Shown: in pieces, positions 10,080 through 21,052 of the stretch
Layout of the letters: each line of letters starts with the position of its first letter
How positions within the stretch are numbered: position 1 is the stretch's first letter
NCBI GenBank assembly: GCA_028015205.1
Contig: CM051519.1
Coordinates: 95,377,539 to 95,441,538, forward strand
Origin: Mytilisepta virgata
Lineage: Eukaryota; Mollusca; Bivalvia; Mytilida; Mytilidae
Direction of reading: 5' to 3'
DNA: 64,000 nt
Translations under genes and position numbers: made by a program
Notes under the pieces: model-generated
Database searches by the model: none
What the model was told of the DNA's origin: nothing
The model's input: the letters and a program-made list of their open reading frames with translations, nothing else

Positions 10080-10880
10080 GAGATGATGAAGAGGTACAAA
10101 ATTATACGCAAAGACTCACAGAACAAGAGGAAAGATATCAATCACAATTAAAGGAAAATGAGGAGACCAAAGAAAAAAAATGAAGAACTTGATAGAAACA
10201 ACACATCCCTAAAACAGTAGGTGGAGGTTGATATTGAGACCATAAAAAAGCGGAATGAATATTTACAAGCAGAAAATTCTGAAGTAAAAAGAAGTTTGGA
10301 TCGAAACACCAGAGTGAGAGAAGAGCCAATAGAAACATTGAAGAGGTCATTTCATAAGTTTGAAATGGAAAAAAAGAGGATCAAATTATGTGAAGAGTTT
10401 AAAAGGGTAGAAAGTGACCTCCGTATGCAGAACACCAAACTGGAGGATGAAATGAAGCACCTGAGACCCACTAAAACCATCGGTGAGCAATTAGTACCGT
10501 TTGAATTTATAGACCAAAAGTTGCAGAGGGGGATAAAGCAACAACTGTGGGAAAGCCACCAACTGGACAATCTGATTTATCTTTATCAGGTAAAAGTGAA
10601 TCCAGAGAAAGTAGACAGAGAGATCGTTCTCCGAATGGGCCATCACCACCTGAATTGGCAACATTTGATGGAAAAACTGAGTGGACTAATTATCATATCC
10701 AATTTATCCACATCGCGAACAGATATAAATGGGACGACAAACAACGACTTGATAAGCTAAAAGAATGTTTCAGGGACAAGGCTTTAAAATTTCATAGCAC
10801 CCGTCCATCCACAGTGCAAAATGATTTCAGATTATTAGCCGACAAAAATAAACAACGCTTGGGAAATAAAGTTTTACCAA
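10080..10880 (+). pseudogene. Coiled coil plus gag core, frameshifted
   Basis: From about 10085 a charged, glutamate/lysine-rich heptad-like stretch runs through three frames (EEVQNYTQRLTEQEERYQSQ, then RNEYLQAENSEVKRSLDRNT), interrupted by a frameshift at an A run (10177-10184) and by a stop at 10218. After 10547 the frame gives PPELATFDGKTEWTNYHIQF, then RYKWDDKQRLDKLKECF and FRLLADKNKQRLGNK, the classic first half of a Ty3/Gypsy gag. It stops matching at about 10880, where AACT/GTAAGG resembles a donor site. The rest of the gag core lies at 11925-12047. Confidence 0.7.
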
Positions 10881-11861
10881 ACTGTAAGGAATTTGTGTTA
10901 TCCTTCTTTAGTCAGCTTTACTATTTATGTAACATAATATTGGTGGTCAGGTGTTAGATCAGCCTAGCAGGTTGTAGACTGGTCAAGCAGGTTATTTATA
11001 GTTACTTGTTCAGGTCTTGAGGTGCGTTATTTTCAACTGGACATTGGAAAGGTGTGGACTTGAAATGGAATAAATTTAGTTTTAGGTGTCAGAATTGCCA
11101 GAGAAATTTATTACATCAGGAATAGTCATGGCAGGACATTTAGTAATATACGTTTGCTCACCAGGGCAATTATTCCAGGTAAATTTAGTTCCATGTTTTT
11201 GAAAACCCAAACCCCACCCAAATTTCGAGTCTGAAATATTTGTGCAAAATTTATCGGTTTTCGTGTTCAAATATCTATGGCGAGTGGCGATAATCTGAAT
11301 TTGTTGTATTCGGTCTTTGATATGCAAGCTAGTCCTTAAACTACGTTTTGTTTGTTCCCTTTACAGGGGATTTTTGTTTTTGAGTACCTAGCGGTTGATC
11401 ACAAGTTTGTTTCGGTGTTGATTTGTATCAAGATGAGGGGTGAATTTACTGCATCAAATATGGTGTGATAGACAATTTGAGATAGTTGAAGTCAGTTTTT
11501 GAGTGAGTTTTTTGGTGTGATATACATTTCCAGTATAAAGGTTTAAAAGTAACAGTGTAATGAATTAATACATAATATACAACAAAGTTAAGTAGAGACT
11601 GCTACGATTGAAATTCTTAAATGGATGTGTCAATGGCAATAATTCAGATGTGATAAAGACTGTAATGGAAGACAATGATTCACTGATATTTATATTTATT
11701 TAAATTTTCAGTTTTTAGTTTATTTAGTTTTATTTTGTTTTGTAGAGTGTGTATAGTTGTAGTTGTAGCCATGAAGTGTGATAGTTGGAGAAATAGATTT
11801 GTATTTGTGTTCCTTGAGTTTTGATTTGTGGTAGTGGTGTTAATAAATATTAATTTTTATA
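10881..11861. other. Insertion or intron-like interruption of the gag core
   Basis: About 1 kb of non-coding, AT-rich sequence between the two halves of the gag core. It begins GTAAGG, a fair splice donor. No single acceptor on the right gives a clean join, so insertion of unrelated DNA is equally likely. No gene was recognised in it. Confidence 0.5.
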
Positions 11862-12047
11862 GTGTCATCTGACAGATCTGGTAAGATCTATAAACATTTA
11901 TTCGAACCCAAAGTGGGTAAACTCACTTCATTACACAAACATAATAAGAAGACACAAGAAACCAAACAAAACATTGATGAGAATGTCGATGCGTTTGCCG
12001 AGAGAACACAAGAAATGGCAAGAGATGGTTACTCATCCCACACCTGA
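11862..12047 (+). pseudogene. Second half of the gag core, truncated at the right inverted repeat
   Basis: The frame gives NIDENVDAFAERTQEMARDG, the strongly conserved block that follows the first gag half in Ty3/Gypsy elements. It stops within a few codons, exactly where the right inverted repeat begins (12041). The missing C terminus (zinc knuckle) and all pol functions are absent, so this is either a non-autonomous gag-only element or a truncated one. Confidence 0.7.
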
Positions 12048-12332
12048 CACCAGTATCGTACTAGGCCGACAGGTCGTTTTATTACGCTAGCATATGGACA
12101 TTGTTTCTTTGACACATTCCCCGTTTCCATTTTCTATTCTATGGTATCTAATTATTACCTAGTAAGACACTACAACGGGTGATGACTTCAATCGACTAGA
12201 AAACTGTCTCAGATCTGCAAAAAGGCATGATTTCTGTACAAGGTGTGGTCGTCGAAGTGAAGTTCGGTAGTTGGTGACTTCCTGTTATAAGCTGTACATG
12301 TAGACTGCTCCACACTTCGGAGCACCATTACA
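12041..12332 (-). repeat. Right copy of the inverted repeat pair
   Basis: Reverse complement of 8592-8846 with an extra 45-bp block (ATGGAAACGGGGAATGTGTC on the minus strand) that also occurs in the repeats at 31241-31298 and 36228-36867. It marks the right end of the gag-like element. Confidence 0.8.
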
Positions 12333-13779
12333 ACAAAAATAACAAAGATATAAAACGTACACATTTAATCTATAATAAGCATGAATATATGTAACTAATA
12401 TCAAAAATTACAACAGAATATATTCTACAGAGGATATTTCTAACCAACAACCCTTAGTTTGTCTTCAGGTTTTTAATCATCGTTTTTTCAGTTAAAGTGC
12501 AAGATTAATTTCTTAATTTTCTTACCTCAATAATATAATTTACAATATTTTCAGAAAATTTTTTTGCAATCATAATCGAGTTTTATTTTAAAAGAATTTA
12601 TCAGTTTTCTAAATTAAATTATCGGGATTATTTCGTGATTATCCCCAATGTTTGAGGCAGTCCCTGTCGAAGACTCATTCTGAAATATAACATTATTTAG
12701 ATGTCACACCAATTCTAGGCAATATATCAACACATATTATATGTCAGTTTTATTGTCGTAAATCTGAAACTGAAAACAAATGTAACTTACAAAATGTGTT
12801 CATCGACAATTTCAAAATCTAAATTTCAATTATCATTTAAAACAACTCGGTTTCATATAAATTCACCATAAAATATTCACCTGTCAAAAAATGTACTAGA
12901 AAATATATGAAACATTTAATATCTAACCAAACCTTATACTAATAAATCAAACCATTTCAACTTTCACTATATGTCCTGTAACTATTTACCTGAAAACATA
13001 TTTTGGAATAGTGAAAATCCAACAAACGCTATGGCGTCCAGGCCCACAATGAGAAAGGAAAGGTTGAGATTTAAAATGAAAATTTTTCCCACCAAAAAGT
13101 GTTCAGAGGCAACATGGAAAGGGTATGTGAGTCATAGGTCTGTTTGATTACTTGTCATAGTCCCGTTATAAATTTACCCGGCGACTTAGACATTTCCTAT
13201 CAAGTCATGTTTTGTTTATATTTGATCTTCGATAAATCAAAATCATTTCCTTTAAAAATGTGATTTAAACAAACTTTACTTTACTTCAGAAAGGAAACTG
13301 TTATCATCCCCGTGGGTTCCATTAATTACATATTCAAACTTTGAGAACTTCCCCTAAAAAAGTTATCTGATTGGTTTGTTTGGCACATTTTGGATTTTCC
13401 AAGTTAATATTAGAAACACTACCAATATTTTTTTAAAATTCTTTTTTATCTTTTAAAAAATCAACACTTACAAATAAAAAGCCAGAAAAAAATGATGCCA
13501 ATCCTTTTAAATACTTTGAGAAACCTTAGGGAGATAATGCGGGATTGGAAAAGTGGTAGGGGAGGACTTGGAAGCATATGAGTATATAAACAAAAAACTC
13601 AACGACAACAGGAACTAAAACTAGCATCACATTATATTTAAACATCTTTAAAATGTAACAATTGATCAAATAATACAGAATGTGTACACTTTGGTTTTAA
13701 TATTCGCGGTCCGAATTATTTGTCAGTTCGTTTTCTGGGATCTTAACCACTTGGTACTAAATGAACCTGATATCATCAT
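12333..13779. other. AT-rich stretch, no exon accepted
   Basis: No repeat family or gene was recognised. The 5' exons of the cytokine-receptor gene should lie in this direction, but no exon with matching phase and pattern was found. A short ATG-started frame at 13029-13122 with a GTATGT donor was considered and not accepted. Confidence 0.4.
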
Positions 13780-14830
13780 AGTTGTTAATGATTTTTTCGC
13801 GACTGGTTTCAGTTTTCAAAGCAAATATTCACCCGTCAGTTGTCAAATACGCACGAATTTCACCTCGGTACCTCATTCTCACAAGTTCTTTGAGTAGCCC
13901 AGTTCTGTCAACTTTTCTGTTATGAATATATAAACACTTTGATGAGTACGGTATGACAGAAGCGCACAATAACATGGGACTTGCCATTATTAACCTTTCC
14001 TTTGGCATGAGATCTACTGATCTCATCCCTGGTTACACTGAGACCAAGTTTATCATTGCAAACACCTAACACTAACTGATCGGTATTTTTACAGGATGGA
14101 TGATATTAGTGCGATCATATACAGGAACTCTTAGGTCTAGTGTGTATTGAGTATTGTTCTTGATTTTCTAGTCTTAACTCTAGCTCTGAAGCCTTTCTAT
14201 ACAAATATTCGATTTCATTTTTCTGCTTTCGTAGGGTTTTGATTTAATCAATGATTTTCGATTTTAACCCAAGAATGGTAATAAATTGTTAAACTGTTTT
14301 TTGTTTCGAACCATCTACTGATTTGTCATAGGTGTTAATTATTTCCATGAGTGGTCTCATATGAATATCAACACATTCTTTAACCTGTCTGTCAATAATG
14401 GACTCACTATTTTTGGATTTTTTTTGTGACAACACTGGAATACCTTGTTGTAAGACTTCATGACTACTTATGGTTTCCAGGACTTTATCGGCAATAGATT
14501 TTTTTTTGCAGCAGATGGTTTTCTTAGGCACGATCGCGTAAGTCGGCAGTGGAGTTTCTGCCGCGTACTTGTCGTGTTACTTGTTGTTGTGTTGCTGGAA
14601 AATTATCCGGACTGTAAGGCAAATACCTTTTATTAGTACTTTGAATTTGAGAAGGAAGTGTTGGCTGTGATGATATAGATAAAGCGTCAATATCACGAGC
14701 ATTGTTTACACTACTGGTTGCATATATCTGATGCAGTGATGTCAGTTTCTGGAAATTTTGTTACCAGTATCCACGTGGCTGAGTTTGATGCTCTGTTAAT
14801 TGTTTCAGTATTCTTTTACTATTTTGAAAA
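13780..14830 (-). pseudogene. LINE ORF1 remnant (coiled coil plus RNA-binding domain)
   Basis: On the minus strand from 14830 downwards: a polar N-terminal part (DALSISSQPTLPSQIQSTNK), a frame at 14289-14531 with SIADKVLETISSHEVLQQG, then a coiled coil (LRKQKNEIEYLYRKASELEL, about 14170-14240), an RRM-like block (VCNDKLGLSVTRDEISRSHA, about 14000-14080), and a C-terminal block with RGEIRAYLTTDG (13829-13870). This is the order of an L1-type ORF1 protein, an RNA chaperone that coats the LINE RNA. Several stops and frame changes break it. It lies opposite in strand to the receptor gene. Confidence 0.65.
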
Positions 14831-15155
14831 ATGCACTTATATCCAGAAGAAATTAAGTATTGTTTCATACATATAACATTTGATATATCAACTAGTCTAG
14901 GTTTGTTTAAATAAACTGAAATTCCTTGTTTGTTCATTCTTCTATGAATAATGACGCATTTGTGTCTACATTCAGGATTAATAATCAGAGTTTGTTATTC
15001 CCTAATATGTCGTTTTTTTGGTATTTTGTACAAGGCCATCTATAATTTTTAGAAATATCCTGGCCATAGATTTGTACCTCGTAAAATGCAGTGGAGAAAT
15101 AAATGATAACGCACATATTGGAACTTGTAAACTTATATATTCACTTCTTTTGCAG
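14831..15155. other. Non-coding sequence before the first recognised receptor exon
   Basis: AT-rich intron-like sequence ending in a pyrimidine-rich acceptor (TCACTTCTTTTGCAG). No gene was seen. Confidence 0.5.
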
Positions 15156-15307
15156 CACTTCTTGCTCCAGTGAGATATCTAAATATCGTTAAAAAAGCCG
15201 TGGATACTTTATCTGTTAACTGGTTGTTGCCACGTGTCCCTGACATGTTTCGTGATACAAATATTTCTTGTATTGTTGAAGCCATTTGCAACAGAGATAA
15301 AACAAAG
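15156..15307 (+). CDS. Cytokine receptor exon A: first half of FN3 module (D3-like)
   Basis: Acceptor TTTTGCAG ends at 15155 and donor AAG/GTAATA begins at 15308. The exon enters in phase 1 and leaves in phase 0. It encodes APVRYLNIVKKAVDTLSVNW near its start, a proline-led A strand and the B-strand tryptophan of a fibronectin-III module, then PRVPDMFRDTNISCIVEAIC with two cysteines. A second acceptor 15 nt in (CTCCAG) would keep the frame. With exon B it forms the second domain of a class I cytokine-receptor homology region. No upstream exon for the first domain was found. Confidence 0.75.
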
Positions 15308-16383
15308 GTAATATTCAGCGACTGATTAATTTTGAAAATTTTTTTTTTATTATCACCACACTTTCGAAGAAAGTTCGAGGATATAGCGATTGTCTCCGTC
15401 CGTCCGTCCGTCACACTTTCTAGTGACATCAACTACGCCTTCACTTTTAAGCTTATGAATTTAATTTTTATATATGATGGTTGCATACCACCTGTAGATG
15501 CACAATAAGCGTTTGGAATTTTGATTTTCTAACAAGGGGGTCCACAGGGGTCGGATTTCAAAAATTGTCAATTTAAGTTTGTGACATAAACTTTTTTCAG
15601 TTGTAATTGGAGCTATTGATTTAATTTCTTCATAGGGTGATCGCATAACATCTTTCAATTGGCATAGGGTTTTAGATTTCTGCAATTGCGTAAGTGTCCT
15701 AACTAACTGCAGAGGTGTGGGGATAACTGTCAATTCCGACAGTCCAGCTTTCTAGTTCTTTTTTCTTGCGAGTTGTTTTTTATTTCAATTTTTTGTCGTT
15801 AATTTTGTTTTCTGAACATCTTGCATTTATTTTGTCGATCCTTCGTCACCGCTGTTCCAAACAGCAGCTTAACTTTAATAAAAAATTCCCTCAACAGAGG
15901 AGATTAAATAGTAAACTTGTTTTATTTATCCTTAACCCCTAAAAGCCAATAAAGTACGGTTACTACCAAAGTGACCGATAGCTAGAATAATGGAATTGTT
16001 TTGACGGTACATAATTTAGATTGAAAGGGTCAAAAGTGCTCTTTTTAACTGCCAAACTCGTCGGATATCGTCGCTTTGGTAATTTGCAAGACGTTTGCAC
16101 TTATTCACGATATTACAAAAGAAATTATTTAATTAGCCATTACACGTATAAAGAGATGTTGATAGCTATTATAAAACTTTTTTGAAAGCATTAAACAAGC
16201 ATACTTCCGTTTTTAATTGTCTCATCAGTGAAAAGTGTCAAGCTTTTCTGATCAGCAATGAATTGATTGGTCGTCTTCATAGAATTGGTCAAATTTATCT
16301 TATATAGTGATTGTTTTTCTACTGACCATATGTAGATCAACTTTCGTCTTGTTTTTAAAGATTTATTATTATCCACTTTTCAG
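15308..16383 (+). other. Intron with a repeat remnant
   Basis: Intron between exons A and B. It contains ACTTTCGAAGAAAGTTCGAG and a (CCGT)n run near 15400, sequence I associate with interspersed repeats of bivalves, and otherwise no coding signal. It ends in the acceptor TCCACTTTTCAG. Confidence 0.6.
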
Positions 16384-16543
16384 AATTTAGTTCACTTTCA
16401 TGATCGAAAAGCTAATGTGACCGTGAAAATAATAAATCTTCATCATGATACCAAATACTTTTTGCAAGTGAAGTGCAAACTAACAAACGCTGAGAACTGG
16501 AGCACCGCTGTTGTTTCTACTGATGTGTATACAGATTCAGGTC
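16384..16543 (+). CDS. Cytokine receptor exon B: second half of FN3 module with WS-like motif
   Basis: Acceptor CACTTTTCAG and donor GGTC/GTAAGT. Phase 0 in, phase 1 out (a donor 3 nt upstream would give the same phase). It encodes NLHHDTKYFLQVKCK, the E-F strand hallmark of FN3 modules (L-x-P/H-x-T-x-Y), then ENWSTAVVS. The latter sits where class I cytokine receptors carry WSxWS, so it may be a degenerate form of it. The module would contribute to ligand contact outside the cell. Confidence 0.78.
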
Positions 16544-17004
16544 GTAAGTTGAGATAATGAAAGAAAATTAAATATTAATTAAACTTTTATATATATAAAC
16601 ACATGATGAAAGAATTCATATTTTATGAAAGTCATTCAGCCATCTGCATATTTTATCGTTGAGTTTCAAGAGGCCAATCTGTGAAAACAATTTTCACACA
16701 CACACACACACACCCTCACAAACACAAACACACACAGAAAACTAAACATATTTGGACAAGATAGCATAAAAACGAAAGCACTGACACTGAAAGCCCCCCA
16801 AAAAATCGGGAGTGATATGAAGTTCTCCGGGAGGGTACTCATGAAAGACAGGATTCAAAACAATTGTATACAACTACGTTATAAACATCACGGGACTGGT
16901 TAACTTGATACAAACGGTAAAGCTGTAACAATTAAAAACATATTTGTCGGATTTTGTATACTAGTTTTAAATATCAAATTTAGTGTTTGTCTTTTTACAT
17001 TTAG
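16544..17004 (+). other. Intron with a CA microsatellite
   Basis: Intron between exons B and C. A (CA)n tract with interruptions runs from about 16696 to 16737. Nothing else was recognised. It ends in the acceptor TTTTTACATTTAG. Confidence 0.6.
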
Positions 17005-17078
17005 GACCACTCTCTGGACCAGAGATAGATGATAATTCGTTTATGATAAAGAATAAATCGATTATTGTATATTTCAAG
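17005..17078 (+). CDS. Cytokine receptor exon C: start of D4-like FN3 module
   Basis: Acceptor ACATTTAG, donor AAG/GTAAAT, phase 1 in and phase 0 out, 74 nt. It encodes PLSGPEIDDNSFMIKNKSII followed by VYFK. The G-P-E start and the position of the exon before GxI-x-GY sequence match the start of the fourth module of gp130-type receptors. The usual tryptophan of the B strand appears to be phenylalanine (VYFK). Confidence 0.68.
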
Positions 17079-17696
17079 GTAAATTGGAATGAAGATTATG
17101 TATATATTTTATATTAGTTTGCAACTGTGTTAAACATAAGTTGCACAGATTTGACAAGATTGACATTTAGCAAAGAATACTGTTCAATCAGTGCTACTGT
17201 CCGTCTTGAAATTGTAATAAAAAGCGACATTTTTCTCCGCATTGAAGGCTTTACTGTATGTTTAAGTTGCCAAGCAATGTTCCCTTGTTTGAGATTTTGA
17301 CATAAGAATCTGTGATGTTATACACCATATCATTTCCTAAGAGTAAACTTGTTAATTTTGTTTTGGTCAGTATGAAGAGTAATTGTCAATACGTTCTATC
17401 AAACAAACTGAATTTTGAATTACTAGATATGCCTTAAAGTGTATTAGTGCACAAAACAAAAACTGCATCATGTCTTGAAAAGCAGTCGAAATGCCAAAAT
17501 GACTAAATTGATAACACCAAAAGCACATGAAGACAAGCCTATGCACAAAGGAGATATTCGTTAGATTCCAAGAAGTTATCAGCTTAATAACAGTGCATTG
17601 GTGAATACGAATATCTAAATGTTACGTGAATTGTATTTATTTAAAAATATTGATGTTTGAAAGTATAAATGATCATTTGAATATATTCTTCTGCAG
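17079..17696 (+). other. Intron, nothing recognised
   Basis: AT-rich intron between exons C and D, ending in TATTCTTCTGCAG. No coding or repeat signal was seen. Confidence 0.5.
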
Positions 17697-17910
17697 GAAT
17701 TAAATAGTGATCAGGCAAGAGGTCGGATTACCGGATATCATAGTATCAACAATGGAAATCAAACGATGGATTACCTCACGGACAAACTTAGTCTTGAAAT
17801 TCCTGTTGAGATCGCAACAGACAAGATTGAACTTCTGATATTTTCTTCAAACGACAAAGGAATATCTTTAAAGCCATCTAAATTGCATATTGACAGAACC
17901 AAGTATTTCG
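17697..17910 (+). CDS. Cytokine receptor exon D: remainder of D4-like FN3 module
   Basis: Acceptor TTCTTCTGCAG gives phase 0, matching exon C. The frame is open for 71 codons and leaves in phase 1 at TTTCG/GTTGGT, a weak donor. It encodes ELNSDQARGRITGYHSINNG, the strand-loop-strand in which gp130-type D4 modules have W-x-x-L...NGxIxxYxV, and later IELLIFSSNDKGISLKPSKL, a typical F-G region. The open frame runs on to 18008 past the proposed donor, and that extension looks intronic. Confidence 0.72.
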
Positions 17911-18196
17911 GTTGGTTTAAATTATGTTTGAAATACACCCCGCCGACTAATAAACTCATGTATATTTTAAAAATTCTGATGAAAAAATACTTTTTCCGTA
18001 ATTTTTAAGAACGAATCTATTCTCTATCGATATTGCGTTGCTTTTATATTTTTCGTGTAACAACATGATTTAAGATAGATCTGTTGAAATTTTCGGTTGA
18101 TAAATTTTAAAATTCTCTCAGGCAAATTAAAATTTCCTGTTTTTTCTCTATTCTATTCAGACAGGCTTGATTCTATTTATTGCTAAAAATAAAAAG
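17911..18196 (+). other. Intron start before the foldback element
   Basis: Non-coding AT-rich sequence following exon D. It ends at the TACTA target duplication of the foldback element. Confidence 0.5.
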
Positions 18197-18201
18197 TACT
18201 A

Positions 18202-20467
18202 TAGGCGCACCTTTCATTTATCAATTGAGGCGGAGGTAATGCTGATGAGGAGGTGGTGCCTGATATGACGTCACAGTAAGTGACGCGTATTTCGTCTTTA
18301 TGACACGTTATGTTCTTTGTTTCTAACGTTTTAAATTTCTAAATTTTGTTATAAATCACCTCTTGGTCTCGTTGATGTTACGATGGACATCAAAGATGGA
18401 TGCGGTCATGGACCTAACACTAGTTCTGCTTATAAGCCTGCTTCAAAGTCATGCTTCAAAGTCTAGCCCAATGTTGGGTTGGGCTAAATCGCGGATGACT
18501 TTGAAGTAATACTTGTGTTAGGTTAAGAGTCCTAACACTAGTTCTGCTTATCAGCCTGCTTCAAAGTCATGCCTCAAAGTAGTACTAGTGTTAGGGTAAA
18601 CATTCGTTCCTGTCCGGAAAGACTTCTGGTTCTGGTGGCGGGGATCATGACCGGAACCGGAAGTACCCGAAAGTTGCTTCCACAACCGGAAGTGATGAAT
18701 TTGCCTGCAATTTTTAAATTATATAGAAGTTCTCTGATGTTTTCGTTTGTTACATATGTTTTCAGGAGAAAAAAAAAGCTAATCTGCAATTGAACAAAGC
18801 TGTCAACTGTCAACATTCGAAGTCATCATGATGGCTTCAAATGCAGGCTGTATTACTATTTTTTTGTTAAATCAATCGTTAATTTCTGTTTTATACACAA
18901 ATATTTACATAACAGTAATAATATAAATATTTCGGAACATAGTACTTATTAAAAAATCACTTATTTTTTTTTAGTGATCAATTGTTGGCAGACTGTATAA
19001 TTTTTATGTCATTTTATGTTATAAATACATAGAGTGCCACAAAATAATACAAAATAACTTACAAATAGCTTCTTGTCCTTGAAAATAAATTTAAATTGTC
19101 AAACATTGTATATAAAAAAGGGAAGGAGGGGTAATGCAGCCTATGCATAAACATACATATATAACCAGTCACAAGTCTGGACAAATGCAAAGTGGCATAA
19201 AAAATAGGGAAAGGCTAATGCAGCCTATCTTATGATAGCCAGTCACAAGCCTGGATAAATGCAGAGTGGTCGTTCAAATGACCCGGATGTAAGAGTGCTC
19301 TCGCACAGATCCAGTCTTTTACTAACGATAACTGACCACCACTAGCAGCAGCGACAACAGCAAAAAAACCGAAATGAGTAAGAGAGCATGGTGCCAAACA
19401 GCGATGAGCAGCGAGGAGCATCATGAAGCAAGAGAAAACCAGCGATGAACAGCGGAGAGCAGCATGGAGCAAGAGGAGGGCTGCGATGAGAAGCGAAGAG
19501 CAGCATGGAGCAAGAGAAGACATGTTTCTATCCGTTTTCTACTTCCATGACGTCATAAAAGATGGATGTCTCCACAAAAAAAAAAAAAAAATAAATAAAT
19601 AAAAAATTCAAGTTTAAAAAAAAAAAATTTTAGATGGAAGAATATAATGAAAATATATATTAAATTATCTATTTCAATCTCTGATAAAAATATCGAAACA
19701 AATTTTTTCATTCGAGTTTTGAATGGGTATAAATATTTTACTTAGTACACAATGTATACATTTTCCGTCATCATGACGTATTTTTGTATGAATGCTGATT
19801 TTGACATTTCTTTAGATTGAATGGATATTTAAAAAGCTGAAGATAAGTTTTGATATTTAAGTAAAATTTATAGCGAGTAATGAAATTTAGTAGATTGTTA
19901 TAATTTTATTGATACGCAAATTTTATAAATCTTTTTGAAAGAATTAGTGGCCTTGAGATATTTCTTAATGATGAATTCCACCCATCATCTTCTTCGGACA
20001 CCGCAATAACTGGAACTAACGAAGGATAAGCTATCACTATAACAGCAAAGTGTCGTAAAGAACAGTTACCCCGCAAACTTCCGACTGTGCATTTCTAGCG
20101 ATTCCAACTGGAATTTTCGAATACAATTTTATTTTGCTGACTAAAATGCAGACTTCCTTGATGATGAAACTCTAGAGGATTGTCCAAAAATAAATTCACA
20201 GTTTCTTCAATGGTTTTCCAAATCCTTTCAATTTTTAATAAAAAATTAAAATAGCTTGTAGATATGCTAAGCCAAAAATACCACAAGATAAACGATTTTG
20301 TAAATTTGTGTCAATCAGGTCGAGGACGAACTTCATTTTTTATTTCAATGGCCGCTGTATAGACTAATAAGACAAAAATAACTAATATTATTACTAATAT
20401 ATTATTACTTTAATGTGATTATTAAAAAGATATTTGTGTATACAACAGAAATCAACGATAGACTTAA

Positions 20468-20511
<44 letters not shown>

Positions 20512-21047
20512 AAATTAAGATTAATACAGCCTGCATTTGAAGCCATCATAATGACTTCGAATGTTGACAGTTTACAGCCTTGTTCAAATGCAGATCAGCT
20601 TTTTTCTCTCCTGAAAACATATGTAACAAATGACATCATCAGAGAACTTCCAAATAATTTACAAATGGCTGAAAATTCTTCACTTCCGGTTGCGTAAACA
20701 ACTTCCGGTTCCGGTCATGATCCTCTGTCACAGGAACCAGAAGTCTGGATAGGAACGAACGTTTACTTAGCCCAATCCAGCTGGACTTTGAAGCAGAACT
20801 AGGGTGAGGACTGTAAAATTTCCGTTTCATAGGGTGCTCTCTTTCAGGTCCGCGTTACATGGCCGCATCCATATTTGATGTCCATCGCAACATCAACGAG
20901 ACCAAGAGATGATCTATAACAAAACTGAAAAATTCAAACCGTTCGAAACAAAGAATATATCATAAAGACAAAATACGCGTCACTTACTGTTACGTCATAT
21001 TTGACACCACCTACTCCGCCTCAAATGATAACTGAACGGTGCACCTA
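18202..21047. mobile_element. Foldback-type element with long terminal inverted repeats and TACTA target duplication
   Basis: The ends are inverted: TAGGCGCACC at 18202 and GGTGCACCTA ending at 21047. They are flanked by identical TACTA at 18197-18201 and 21048-21052. The left arm (18202 to about 18857) and right arm (about 20522-21047) match as reverse complements over long blocks, including GTCTCGTTGATGTT/AACATCAACGAGAC and the paired GGAAG-rich segments. The centre (18858-20521) has no transposase frame. It contains AGCGATGAGCAGCGAGGAGC-type tandem units at 19390-19515, several A runs, and a run of about 42 A at 20469-20510 next to the right arm. It sits in the receptor intron between exons D and E. 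The superfamily is not recognised. Confidence 0.85.
18395..18600. repeat. Internal direct repeat in the left foldback arm
   Basis: CCTAACACTAGTTCTGCTTA occurs at about 18411 and again at about 18531 in near-identical 80-bp contexts (AGCCTGCTTCAAAGTCATGC follows each). The reverse form CTAGTGTTAGG closes the second one, giving a nested palindrome. Confidence 0.7.
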
Positions 21048-21052
21048 TACTA

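Noticed and set aside
9989..10084. Confirmed intron between the helix-hairpin-helix module and the coiled coil
   Set aside because: The donor is good, but the acceptor that keeps the frame (AGAG before ATGATG) lacks a pyrimidine tract; kept as a hypothesis only.
8592..12332. Inverted repeats as proof of a DNA transposon
   Set aside because: The content is gag-like, the arms are unequal in length and no target duplication was found, so the class was left open.
13029..13122. ATG-started possible exon with a GTATGT donor
   Set aside because: No signal peptide or receptor pattern, and no acceptor or phase partner; left out as first exon of the receptor.
17911..18008. Extension of exon D to the stop at 18008
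   Set aside because: Sequence after 17910 loses the FN3 pattern, and the phase 1 end at 17910 fits exon E.
20434..20697. 87-codon frame with a poly-lysine run
   Set aside because: The lysines come from a run of about 42 A inside the foldback element.
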